In this document: in pieces, positions 49,387 to 56,261 of the stretch
Layout of the letters: the number at the start of each line of letters is the position of its first letter
Position numbering within the stretch: the stretch's first letter is position 1
Source: CAYLLT01 sp964384465
GTDB lineage: Bacteria > Planctomycetota > Phycisphaerae > UBA1845 > PWPN01
NCBI GenBank assembly: GCA_964384465.1
Contig: CAYLLT010000010.1
Span: 1-64,000 of the forward strand
Length of the DNA: 64,000 nt
Direction of reading: 5' to 3'
The notes under the pieces: model-generated
What the model saw: the letters and a program-made list of their open reading frames with translations, nothing else
The model's database searches: none
Told to the model about the DNA's origin: nothing
Translations under genes and position numbers: made by a program

Positions 49387-50799
49387 GTGGCGATTACGGG
49401 AACCGAATACGTCGCGAGCGTCGAACGTTTTTTGCAGGAATGTCTGACCTGCTGGCCCCGCGAGCAGCCGCGGCCGCGGGTGGTGACGCGCGCGCCGGGC
49501 CGGCTGGACATCATGGGGGGCATGGCTGATTTCAGCGGCACGCTCGCCCTCCAGATGACCATCGATCGCGGCGTCTATGTGGCCGCCGGGCCGCGCGAGG
49601 ATCAGCGCGTCCACATCGAATCCATCGGCTGGAGCGAGAACGGCGAACGCCCGTGCCTCGAATGGCCGCTGTCGGCGTTCTACCAGCCGGACGGGCAGTT
49701 CGTCACCGGCCAATCGCTGGCGTCGCAGTTCGAGCAGTGCACCTGGGCGCGGCACGTGGCCGGCGTTTGTCTGGCGCTGCTCGAGACGGGCGAGATACCG
49801 CACCTGGCGGGCGGCGTGACGCTGGTGATCAAATCCGATATCCCGGCCGGTCGGGGTCTGGCCGCTTCGGCGGCGCTTCAAGTCGCGGTCGCCTGTGCGC
49901 TGGCCGGCCTGTTCGATGTCGATCTGGATGCGCAGCAGTTGGCCCGCTCCTGCCGCGCCGCCGACGTGAACGTCGTCGGCCATTCGCCGGGGCTGGTCGA
50001 TCATCTACCCTGCCTGCTCGGAGAGGCGGGAGCTTTGTTGCAGATTCGGTGTCAGCCGGACGACGTGCTGGGCACGCTCAGTCTTCCGAAGGACGTGATC
50101 CTGGCGGCGGTCGATTCCGGTCTTCGCTCGCCGATCTGCTGCCGGCGATACTCGGACAACCGGATCGCGTCGTTGATGGGCATGGCTCTGATCGAGCGGG
50201 TGCTGGAGTCAGTCGGGCGGGAAGGCGGTCCTGCCGGCGGTTATCTGGCCAATATCGCACCCTCCGAGTATGTGCGGCGGTTCCGAAATGATCTGCCGGT
50301 GAAGCTGCGCGGGAAGGATTTTGTGAACGGCTTCGGTGAACCCGATGATCTCGATGCCGCCATTCAACCGGACCAGATTTACAAGGTGCGTTCGCGCACC
50401 GAGCACCACATTTACGAGAACGACCGGGCGCATCGTTTCATGGAGCGATTGTCGCGCGTTCGACGGACGGGCGAGCGCGACGCGCTGGTCGAGGCGGGCG
50501 ACCTGATGTATGCCTCTCATTGGAGTTACAGCCAGCGGTGCGGCATGGGCAGTATCGAGACCGATGTTCTGGTGAACGCGATCCGCGAGCGCGGCCCGGT
50601 GCGCGGTCTGTACGGTGCCCGCGTGACCGGCCGGGGCTGCGGCGGAACTCTGGCGGTGCTGATGTCGGCGGCGCCCGCGGCACGAGGGGCGCTGGATGAA
50701 GCTTGCGATGCGTATGCCGCCAAAACCGGCCGCAAGCCGATGGTTTTGGTGGGCAGCTCACCGGGGGCGATGGCCTTCGGCCGGCGGTATCTGGATTAA
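49387..50799 (+). CDS. GHMP-family sugar kinase (galactokinase / L-arabinokinase-like)
   Basis: 470 residues from a GTG start. RAPGRLDIMGGMADFSGTLALQ is the sugar-binding signature; the GGxADxSG form matches plant L-arabinokinase more than classical galactokinase. The ATP loop is IPAGRGLAASAAL, and the C-terminal motif is ARVTGRGCGGTLAVLM. It would phosphorylate C1 of a sugar for nucleotide-sugar recycling. Length is greater than bacterial GalK (about 380). The substrate is not determined. Confidence 0.83.
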   Translation: MAITGTEYVASVERFLQECLTCWPREQPRPRVVTRAPGRLDIMGGMADFSGTLALQMTIDRGVYVAAGPREDQRVHIESIGWSENGERPCLEWPLSAFYQPDGQFVTGQSLASQFEQCTWARHVAGVCLALLETGEIPHLAGGVTLVIKSDIPAGRGLAASAALQVAVACALAGLFDVDLDAQQLARSCRAADVNVVGHSPGLVDHLPCLLGEAGALLQIRCQPDDVLGTLSLPKDVILAAVDSGLRSPICCRRYSDNRIASLMGMALIERVLESVGREGGPAGGYLANIAPSEYVRRFRNDLPVKLRGKDFVNGFGEPDDLDAAIQPDQIYKVRSRTEHHIYENDRAHRFMERLSRVRRTGERDALVEAGDLMYASHWSYSQRCGMGSIETDVLVNAIRERGPVRGLYGARVTGRGCGGTLAVLMSAAPAARGALDEACDAYAAKTGRKPMVLVGSSPGAMAFGRRYLD

Positions 50800-50811
50800 G
50801 ACCGATGTATG

Positions 50812-50820
50812 TGGTATACT
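50812..50820 (+). promoter_or_regulatory. Extended -10 promoter candidate for the small antitoxin-like gene
   Basis: TGG followed immediately by TATACT (50815-50820), with no good -35. About 38 nt before the small gene. Confidence 0.35.
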
Positions 50821-50857
50821 CTTGATGTTAACGTCCTGAGTCGATGACGAGGCTGTG

Positions 50858-51013
50858 ATGAGCTCGACAGAAGAAATGGTCAGGGAACATCTCAAGGCAT
50901 CGAAAAGGGTTGCCAGAAAGGCTCTCGCTTCGAAGAAGAAGGCGAGGGCATTTCTCATCCGCGCCGGTATCCTGAAGAAGAACGGAAAGGGCCTTGCCAA
51001 GCCCTACGGCTGA
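50858..51013 (+). CDS. Small basic protein, antitoxin-like partner of a FVLGFHGCD toxin-type gene
   Basis: 51 residues, Lys/Arg/Ala-rich, ending ARAFLIRAGILKKNGKGLAKPYG. This C-terminal pattern is known from short proteins encoded directly before a larger gene whose product begins with LPSFVLGFHGCD; here that second gene starts 3 nt later but is truncated. The protein itself looks complete. It is probably the antitoxin or leader member of a two-gene module (inference from family arrangement). Confidence 0.6.
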   Translation: MSSTEEMVREHLKASKRVARKALASKKKARAFLIRAGILKKNGKGLAKPYG

Positions 51014-51016
51014 TTC

Positions 51017-51580
51017 GTGTACGAGCATCTCCCTTCATTTGTCCTGGGCTTCCACGGATGTGATTCCGCGTTAGCGGAGCGCGTCTTCTCCGGGAAAGCC
51101 CGACTCAAAGCCAGTCAAGTAGGGTCCGCTTGGCGGACCAACGGTTCGAGAGGATGGTTTCCTTACGACGCTCCTGCCAGCACACTGAGCGGTGACGAAA
51201 ATCATCGGGACAGCATAAACTCAGGGCGGGCTTTGAACTGTGACGGAGGATCCTCCATGACCGGCCTTGACGCTCTGCACCCCGTGCAGTTTGTCACCAG
51301 GAAGGGAAAACGTTTCGCCGTCCTGCGAAGAAAAGGAATAATTTATCTTGGAGTTGAAGTTTGGTGTAGTGCCGGCGGCCGGCACACACAAGGTCCGTTT
51401 TTTGTGTGTGTTTTCCACGCAGTATCATCATGTCCATCCGGCTATACCTTGGCGCGTTTCGGTTTCGCGCCGGCGAGCGCGTTCCGAAGCAGTAGGAGAG
51501 TTTCGATCTCGCGCGGGTCCGGCTCCGGCTTGCGTTCGAGCTTGCGGATCTCGCGGCGTAACCATTCGCCGACGTCCTGA
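51017..51580 (+). pseudogene. Truncated FVLGFHGCD-type (putative toxin) gene
   Basis: From the GTG at 51017 the first 34 or so residues (VYEHLPSFVLGFHGCD, then ERVFSGKARLKAS) match a family that normally goes on with a DYDWLGHGIYFWE-type segment and about 100 more residues. Here homology stops near 51118, exactly at a GGTCCGCTTGGCGGACC palindrome, and the rest of the open frame (to 51580) is unrelated. The family is found with the small basic protein encoded upstream and resembles ADP-ribosyltransferase-fold toxins. Likely inactivated by deletion or repeat insertion. Confidence 0.6.
51257..51340 (+). pseudogene. Fragment of a Phd/YefM-like antitoxin N-terminus
   Basis: TGLDALHPVQFVTRKGKRFA followed by VL reads like the start of a Phd-type antitoxin, but the expected helical continuation is absent and the chain turns into GIIYLGVEVWCS. 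It lies in the same frame as the broken toxin gene. A GGAGGATCC stretch lies just before the ATG. Confidence 0.4.
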
Positions 51581-51645
51581 CCTGTTCGGCCGGCAGCATC
51601 TTGGACCTCCTTACGAATCGTGCTGAGTTTCTTTTTGTTCATCAT
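51442..51645 (-). CDS. Small helical protein, 67 aa, possibly antitoxin-like
   Basis: Starts MMNKKKLSTIRKEVQDAAG and continues with a charged coiled-helix (WLRREIRKLERKPEPDPRE) and a Leu-rich end. Predicted to be all-helical; such small proteins often accompany toxins, but no partner is identified. It is on the opposite strand to the fragments around it. Confidence 0.5.
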   Translation of the reverse strand: MMNKKKLSTIRKEVQDAAGRTGQDVGEWLRREIRKLERKPEPDPREIETLLLLRNALAGAKPKRAKV

Positions 51646-52123
51646 AGAAACTGTCTATATTCGACACGACCGATGAAGCCGAGCTGTCGCGCAACGAGGC
51701 TTACACGCCGCAAACGCCCTCGACGCTCCGCAGGGGAAATCGGCCGCGGATGGCGCTCCATTTTCACACTTTACGCTGGGACGGATCCGAACTCAAGAGA
51801 AACATCAACAGTCGAAACATCTAAACTGACGACTGACCACTGATCGCTGACAGCTCACTTTTCGGAACGCCGCGCGTGTTCTCTGCTGGAATGGGTCTGT
51901 TTCGGCCCCGCTCTCAAGTGCCGCTGGAGGAAACGCCCCTGGCGCGGTCGAAAATAAAAAAGCGCGGAACGAAGCCGTGGCCCCCATCCGTCCACACGGT
52001 ATCTCCAAACGTAACCGGACGGAACAGGCCATCCGCCTCTGAACCTCCAACCGGGTTTGGCCGAGGTACGCCGCTGGTTCCGATGGCAGTACTCCTGCCT
52101 CTCGGTTACAATGGAAGGTGACT
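51646..52123. other. 478-bp region without a gene, holding repeat copy 1
   Basis: Includes an ACTGACGACTGACCACTGAT short-period stretch (51824-51850) and one copy (51876-51979) of an about 104-bp dispersed repeat whose second copy lies at 52581-52685. No coding potential was recognised. Confidence 0.5.
51876..51979 (+). repeat. Dispersed about 104-bp repeat, copy 1
   Basis: Shares GTGTTCTCT, GGAATGGG, CCCCGCT, GCTGGAGGAAAC, GGCGC, GAAAATAAAA and GAACGAA blocks in order with 52581-52685; by eye about three quarters identical. Same orientation as copy 2. Confidence 0.65.
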
Positions 52124-52408
52124 ATGCCGACCGCTCTTGCCAAGGATTCTGACGCCGAGTTGTTCCTTCGACTTTGGGACAAGCAGAAACTCACGCCGAC
52201 TCTTGCCCGGCATTTGCTCAAGATCGAGTTCGGCGATCAGGATCGAGCGCGTATGCACGAACTGGCTCAGAAGAACGAGGAAGGTGAGCTTTCACCGGCT
52301 GAACAACGGGAGTTCGAGAACTACGTGCGTGTAGGCACCCTGCTCTCCATTCTCCAATCCCGGGCCCGAAAACGTCTCAAATCCCGTGCCGGGAACGGTC
52401 GTGGATGA
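52124..52408 (+). CDS. Small conserved hypothetical, upstream partner of HNH genes
   Basis: 94 residues from the ATG at 52124, with GGAAGG 5-10 nt upstream. Two helical segments: LTPTLARHLLKIEFGDQDRA then RMHELAQKNEEGELSPAEQ, ending NYVRVGTLLSILQSRARKR. Members of this family are found directly ahead of HNH endonuclease genes in planctomycetes (recollection, unverified), and the truncated HNH gene here overlaps its last 8 bp. It is probably the small partner of that nuclease. Confidence 0.65.
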   Translation: MPTALAKDSDAELFLRLWDKQKLTPTLARHLLKIEFGDQDRARMHELAQKNEEGELSPAEQREFENYVRVGTLLSILQSRARKRLKSRAGNGRG

Positions 52409-52526
52409 TCCCACCATCGAAATCGTCCGCACCCGGGCCGGCTATCGCTGCGAGTATTGCCGGCTTCCGCAGGCGCACACCGCGCTCCCGTTTGAGATTC
52501 ACCTGATCTCAACCCACTATCGGTAA
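52401..52526 (+). pseudogene. Truncated HNH endonuclease gene
   Basis: From the GTG at 52401 the product reads VRTRAGYRCEYCRLPQAHTA then LPFEI, the first zinc-finger CxxC and lead-in to the HNH core. The frame ends after 41 residues, before the second CxxC and the HNH catalytic residues. A full protein would have about 140-180 residues. It overlaps the small gene upstream by 8 bp, as in intact pairs. Likely a dead remnant. Confidence 0.6.
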
Positions 52527-52580
52527 AGGCGGGAAGCGGGTCATGGTCGCTGAAGGCCGAGCTACCGCAGAACGGTCATC

Positions 52581-52685
52581 GTGTTCTCTTAAGGAATGGG
52601 GCCGCCGCGACCCCGCTTTCCAGCGATGCTGGAGGAAACCGCCTTGGCGCTGCCGAAAAGTAAAATCTGCGAAACGAACCCGTCG
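52581..52685 (+). repeat. Dispersed about 104-bp repeat, copy 2
   Basis: Second copy of the repeat at 51876-51979, in direct orientation. The pair brackets the small protein gene and the truncated HNH gene. Confidence 0.65.
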
Positions 52686-52754
52686 CGGACGGGTGCCGCG
52701 TACCAGCCTGTTGGCGAATATCACCGGGACACCAGGCATTCGTTGAATGGGAGT

Positions 52755-53519
52755 TTACGGCAGCAGGACAGCGTCCGGCCGGTAGGCGTTATTGTCGAAG
52801 GACAGGAAGCCGGTGCCTTCGGCGATTCGGGGGACGTCGGACGGGTACGTGTTCGTGAATCGCTGAACCTGCGGTGCGGCGTGGCCGTCGCAGTAGGCGA
52901 CATCGGTGCGGTTCAGATGGCGATAACCCTGCGTGCCCGAATAGCGGCCGGCGAAACCGGCGTCGGCTGGATTGGCCCAGGGGGCGCGCATGAATTTGTT
53001 GGCCCCGGAGGCCCATTGGCCGTCGCCGAACAAGGCACACGTGCCGGCCCGGCGTACATCGGTCACTTTGATCGGCGGCGGGATCGACTCGCTGGAACCG
53101 TGCCCGATGTAGCTGGTGTTGTAGTTGTAACCGGTGTACGGGTCCTTGATGCCGGTCGAAGCACCGCGGAACGACGGGCACTGGTGGACTTCGACGTTGG
53201 CCTTGCCCGGCCAGAGCAGGCCCGGCCGGACGGTGATCGCGCCGGTGATCCAGTTTCGCGTCGTTTTGAAATCCCACTCATAGAGAATGATCGTCGGCGC
53301 GCGGATCGTGGTGTAGTAAGCGGACGGGTAATGCCCGTCATTCGTGTGTGAGTACGCATGGGCTGCGAATACCAGTTGCCGCAGGTTGCTCAGGCACGCG
53401 GCGGTGCGCGTCTGCTGTCTGGCCCGGCTGAGCGAAGGCAGAAGAATGGCGATCAGCAGCGCGATGATCGCCACCACGACCAGCAGCTCGATGAGCGTAA
53501 AGGCTCGGTTGCGCGGCAT
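52755..53519 (-). CDS. Type II pseudopilin, H-X9-DG family
   Basis: 254 residues. The prepilin leader RNRAFTLIELLVVVAII is cleaved before Phe by a prepilin peptidase, and the hydrophobic helix follows. The C-terminal part holds HLNRTDVAYCDG, exactly H-X9-DG, the signature of planctomycete pseudopilins. These are thought to assemble into type II secretion-like or periplasmic pseudopili. It lies 5 bp downstream of the BtuH-like gene, placing it in the riboswitch-controlled unit. Start at 53519 chosen because the leader begins there. Confidence 0.88.
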   Translation of the reverse strand: MPRNRAFTLIELLVVVAIIALLIAILLPSLSRARQQTRTAACLSNLRQLVFAAHAYSHTNDGHYPSAYYTTIRAPTIILYEWDFKTTRNWITGAITVRPGLLWPGKANVEVHQCPSFRGASTGIKDPYTGYNYNTSYIGHGSSESIPPPIKVTDVRRAGTCALFGDGQWASGANKFMRAPWANPADAGFAGRYSGTQGYRHLNRTDVAYCDGHAAPQVQRFTNTYPSDVPRIAEGTGFLSFDNNAYRPDAVLLP

Positions 53520-53524
53520 TGTGA

Positions 53525-54598
53525 TCAATCCATGCACTCTGCATCGGCGTTGAGGTTCAGCCCGGAGATGCAGCGTTGGAACAGGCCGAAATCGTTGCCG
53601 TCCACGTCGTCGTCGCCGTCGAAGTCGGCGTTTTCGCACCCCGGCGGCGTATGCCCGACCGCGGACCCCGTCCGGCAGGCTTTGAAGTGATCCAGGTCGC
53701 TCTGCGCGACGTGCCCATCGCAATCGAAGTCGGCGGGCGACGCGGTCGGTGCGACATCGGCGAGGGCATCGATCTCCGTCGTGCCGCTGCTGGTGAGGTT
53801 TTCGATTTTGACGTACTCGATCCACGGCAGCCCGAGCTGGCCGATATCAAAGCCCGTGCCGCCGGCGGATTGCCCATACAGCGCGGCCACTTCGGCCACC
53901 GTGTGGCCCGCGAAACCGGCCGCGCTGAAGGAGGGATTCAGAGGTTTTGTCGGGTCCGTTGGCCCGCCCCACCAGAGGTTCCACGCTCCCAGCAAAGGGT
54001 CCGGATTCGCCGGATCGTAGATTCTTCCCAGCGTGGCGGCGAAATCGTCGGCATACGGCCCATTGGTGAAGGTGAACCAGGTGACGCCGTCCTGGCTGAC
54101 CGAGACTTTGCCCGGTTCGCGCGTCACCGTCTCGGAGACGATGGTGTTGTTCGGATTGCCGTTGGTCCAGAATCCGCCGCCGGAGCCGGTGTGGAACGCG
54201 TTGCCGAAGATGATGAAATCCAGCCCGCAGGGGTTCTTGCGGCTGTCTTCGACCGGGTGATCGAACTTGAGGATCAAGTAGCCGCCCTGGCCGATGGAGA
54301 CGATCTCAAACCAGCGAAAGGCGGAATTAGCTGGCACGACGGGCACATGGCTCGTGGTGGGATCGCCGGTTGAGAAACCATCCCCGGTAGTATCGATGGT
54401 GGGCCGGCCGAGAGCGGTGGACGGATCGTTGAACTTGTGACCGTCGAAAAAATCGACGCCGACAGCCTCCCCTTCCACGTATTCGATCACCTCCGTGGCA
54501 TAGGGTGAGGACGCGCGGGCCACAGCGGCGCTGCCCCCTCCGAGCAGCGCCGCTGAGATGACCCAGCGGATCCGGTTTGCGGAAATCGCCTGCGTCAT
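53525..54598 (-). CDS. BtuH-like surface protein with dockerin-like C-terminus, B12-regulated
   Basis: 357 residues from the ATG at 54598, overlapping the previous gene's stop as ATGA. After a signal peptide (WVISAALLGGGSAAVARA), a beta-sandwich domain shows SIGQGGYLILKFDHPV, DFIIFGNAF and VSVSQDGVTWFTF. This pattern is shared with surface proteins encoded under cobalamin riboswitches in Bacteroidetes, including BtuH-type cobalamin binders. The protein ends with two EF-hand-like repeats (DFDCDGHVAQSDL and DFDGDDDVDGNDFG, then LFQRC), the dockerin-like tail seen in two other proteins of the window. Cobalamin capture at the surface is the best inference. Confidence 0.7.
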   Translation of the reverse strand: MTQAISANRIRWVISAALLGGGSAAVARASSPYATEVIEYVEGEAVGVDFFDGHKFNDPSTALGRPTIDTTGDGFSTGDPTTSHVPVVPANSAFRWFEIVSIGQGGYLILKFDHPVEDSRKNPCGLDFIIFGNAFHTGSGGGFWTNGNPNNTIVSETVTREPGKVSVSQDGVTWFTFTNGPYADDFAATLGRIYDPANPDPLLGAWNLWWGGPTDPTKPLNPSFSAAGFAGHTVAEVAALYGQSAGGTGFDIGQLGLPWIEYVKIENLTSSGTTEIDALADVAPTASPADFDCDGHVAQSDLDHFKACRTGSAVGHTPPGCENADFDGDDDVDGNDFGLFQRCISGLNLNADAECMD

Positions 54599-55107
54599 GA
54601 TGCCCGGGACATCCTGTTCTGTCGGCCAAGCAGCACAGCCCCAGCCGCCAGCAGCATGATGGAGACGGGTTCGGGCACCGGCTCGGTCGCTCGACCATAG
54701 ACCCAGCCGTCGGAATCGCCGTTGTGAACGACGCGATCGGATGGACCGAAACCAGCAGCCGTCCAGGTGGACTGCCCGCTGTCTTTGGTCCAGTAGTGCC
54801 ACCAGTTTTCACCACCCGCGTAGCCGATGTCGCTGTGCCCGTCGAAGCTGATGCCGTCGATGAACGTGCCGAACGCGAAAACCTGACGGGCGGTCACGAG
54901 GCTGGTATTGGCCTCGATGACGTCGAACAGCCCGATGCCGGTGGTACTCCCATCGAAGAACACATCGAACGTGTAAACCGCCCCGTCGCCGAAATTGATC
55001 ACCGAATGGGCCACGTTCGCGCCGGAACCGACGGTGAACGTGTCGGCCTGCGCGACAACTGCGAAGACGAACGAAACAAATCCCGCTGCGACCGCATTTA
55101 CCCTCAT
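54595..55107 (-). CDS. PEP-CTERM secreted protein, B12 riboswitch-controlled
   Basis: 170 residues. Signal peptide VNAVAAGFVSFVFAVVAQA; the mature part is beta-rich (DTFTVGSGANVAHSVINFG); the C-terminal sorting signal is VPEPVSIMLLAAG plus a basic end, typical of PEP-CTERM proteins processed by exosortase. It is the first gene after the cobalamin riboswitch and terminator, so its expression should fall when cobalamin is plentiful. Function unknown; possibly a cobalamin- or corrinoid-handling surface protein. No exosortase is visible in the window. Confidence 0.85.
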   Translation of the reverse strand: MRVNAVAAGFVSFVFAVVAQADTFTVGSGANVAHSVINFGDGAVYTFDVFFDGSTTGIGLFDVIEANTSLVTARQVFAFGTFIDGISFDGHSDIGYAGGENWWHYWTKDSGQSTWTAAGFGPSDRVVHNGDSDGWVYGRATEPVPEPVSIMLLAAGAVLLGRQNRMSRAS

Positions 55108-55138
55108 GACTTTTCCCTTTCCTGGCCAACCACGGGCC

Positions 55139-55175
55139 AAAAAAAATCCCAGTGCCGGATGAACCGTGCACTGGG
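55139..55175 (-). terminator. Intrinsic terminator of the cobalamin riboswitch
   Basis: On the minus strand CCCAGTGC and GCACTGGG form an 8-bp stem with a 12-nt loop, followed by ATTTTTTTT. It lies between the aptamer and the first gene, 32 nt before its ATG, so ligand binding probably stops transcription here. Confidence 0.9.
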
Positions 55176-55284
55176 AGAGCGGTCCGCAAATGAAAACGGG
55201 ACCCAGCGGCTCGCCGAACCGATGCGGCGAAAACTGGATCCCGGGCAGACTGGCAGTACCCAATGCCCGGGGCACCTGACACAA

Positions 55285-55478
55285 ACAATCACGCTGCCGG
55301 CAGGTCTTCTGACTTACGGATGGCGGGATCAGATCGCAATGAATAATCCCGCATCGGCTGCGCCTTCTCATTCGCAGCGCCTTTCAGCGCGAGCGAACAA
55401 TGGCATGGTGCAGCCGATACATCCGATTACAGCGGCGGGTCCGCGGTGGAATTTCACCACACTTCCCTTTTCATTCCG
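55285..55478 (-). promoter_or_regulatory. Cobalamin (B12) riboswitch aptamer
   Basis: Read on the minus strand, the 5' part contains GGGAAGTGTGGTGAAATTCC and CCGCGGACCCGCCGCTGTAA, the classic P3-P6 core. The 3' part contains the B12 box GTCAGAAGACCTGCCGGCAG (55294-55313). The variable stem between them is built from GGCTGCACCATGCC and its pairing partner. Order, spacing and both conserved boxes are typical. With the terminator at 55139 it forms a transcriptional OFF switch for the genes at 54595-55107, 53525-54598 and 52755-53519. Confidence 0.93.
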
Positions 55479-55727
55479 CAACGAGCGGAAACCGGCAATC
55501 GTGCACGTATGAACTTGTCAACGGCTGGATATACTACCAGCCTCTTGCCCGTGTGCAACAACTATTTCCAAAAAAATCTCCGCAGTGCAGGCGCGGCTGC
55601 TGTGCGTAAACTTCGGGAACAAACATAACCTCATGTTGGCCGTGAGAATGCGAATAGAACTCCCCAGCGATCACGTCCACTCCCGCGAGGTTTGACGAAA
55701 CTCATGCTGTGAGAGTTGATTGATGGT

Positions 55728-55988
55728 TCAAACTTGGGTGTTGGAGCGGACCGATATGGGGTCCATTCCCGTCGGAATGGACCCCCATCGGACCAGAGTA
55801 CCGGATGTAACGTCGAAGACGACGAGACGGTTATCAGCGGTATCGACGGCCAGCAGTTTGGATGCGTCCGACGTCAGATCGACGGGGTGAACGTGAGGAT
55901 CCTCCCAGTTAGCGAAACTGGATTGACCCAGACTCACCGCCGCGCCGGAGGATAGCGCGGCGATTAAAGCGATGATGCCGCGAAGCAT
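55728..55988 (-). pseudogene. Truncated YncE-like beta-propeller protein
   Basis: From the ATG at 55988 (GGGAG upstream) there is a signal peptide (GIIALIAALSSGAAVSLGQ), then FANWEDPHVHPVDLTSDASK, LLAVDTADNRLVVFDV and SIPTGMDPISVRS. This is the first blade of a long surface beta-propeller protein in which the next blades are missing; the frame stops after 86 residues. Since BtuG, the Bacteroidetes cobalamin-binding surface protein, is also a propeller, a role in the adjacent B12 locus before decay is possible but unproven. Confidence 0.6.
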
Positions 55989-56261
55989 CTGCTCCCTTCC
56001 AACCTGCCGCCGCACGCGCATCGGCCGACTCCGCCCGCCTCCAACCGCTCATCTGTCCTCCAGTATACACCAGCGCTCTCCGTGACTCCCCACTATGACT
56101 CCCAACTATCCATAAGCAAGTGAGTGGCCAGGCGCGCAGTTTTAGGACGTGTAGAGAGATAACATGCTTATTTGAAAGCGTTTATATTTTTTATCGGGCT
56201 TAAAATCGCTATGCGTGACGTGGAAGAGAACCTGGCTGCCGGCAGCCAATTGGCGGAATTC
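55989..56261. other. AT-richer spacer between propeller fragment and regulator gene
   Basis: No gene. CCTGGCTG (56231-56238) and CAGCCAGG (56263-56270) could pair across the regulator stop codon; no T-run follows, so terminator function is doubtful. Confidence 0.35.

Noticed and set aside
51876..52685. Integron attC array
   Set aside because: The repeat lacks the paired R'/R'' boxes and palindromic form of attC, and no integrase is visible.
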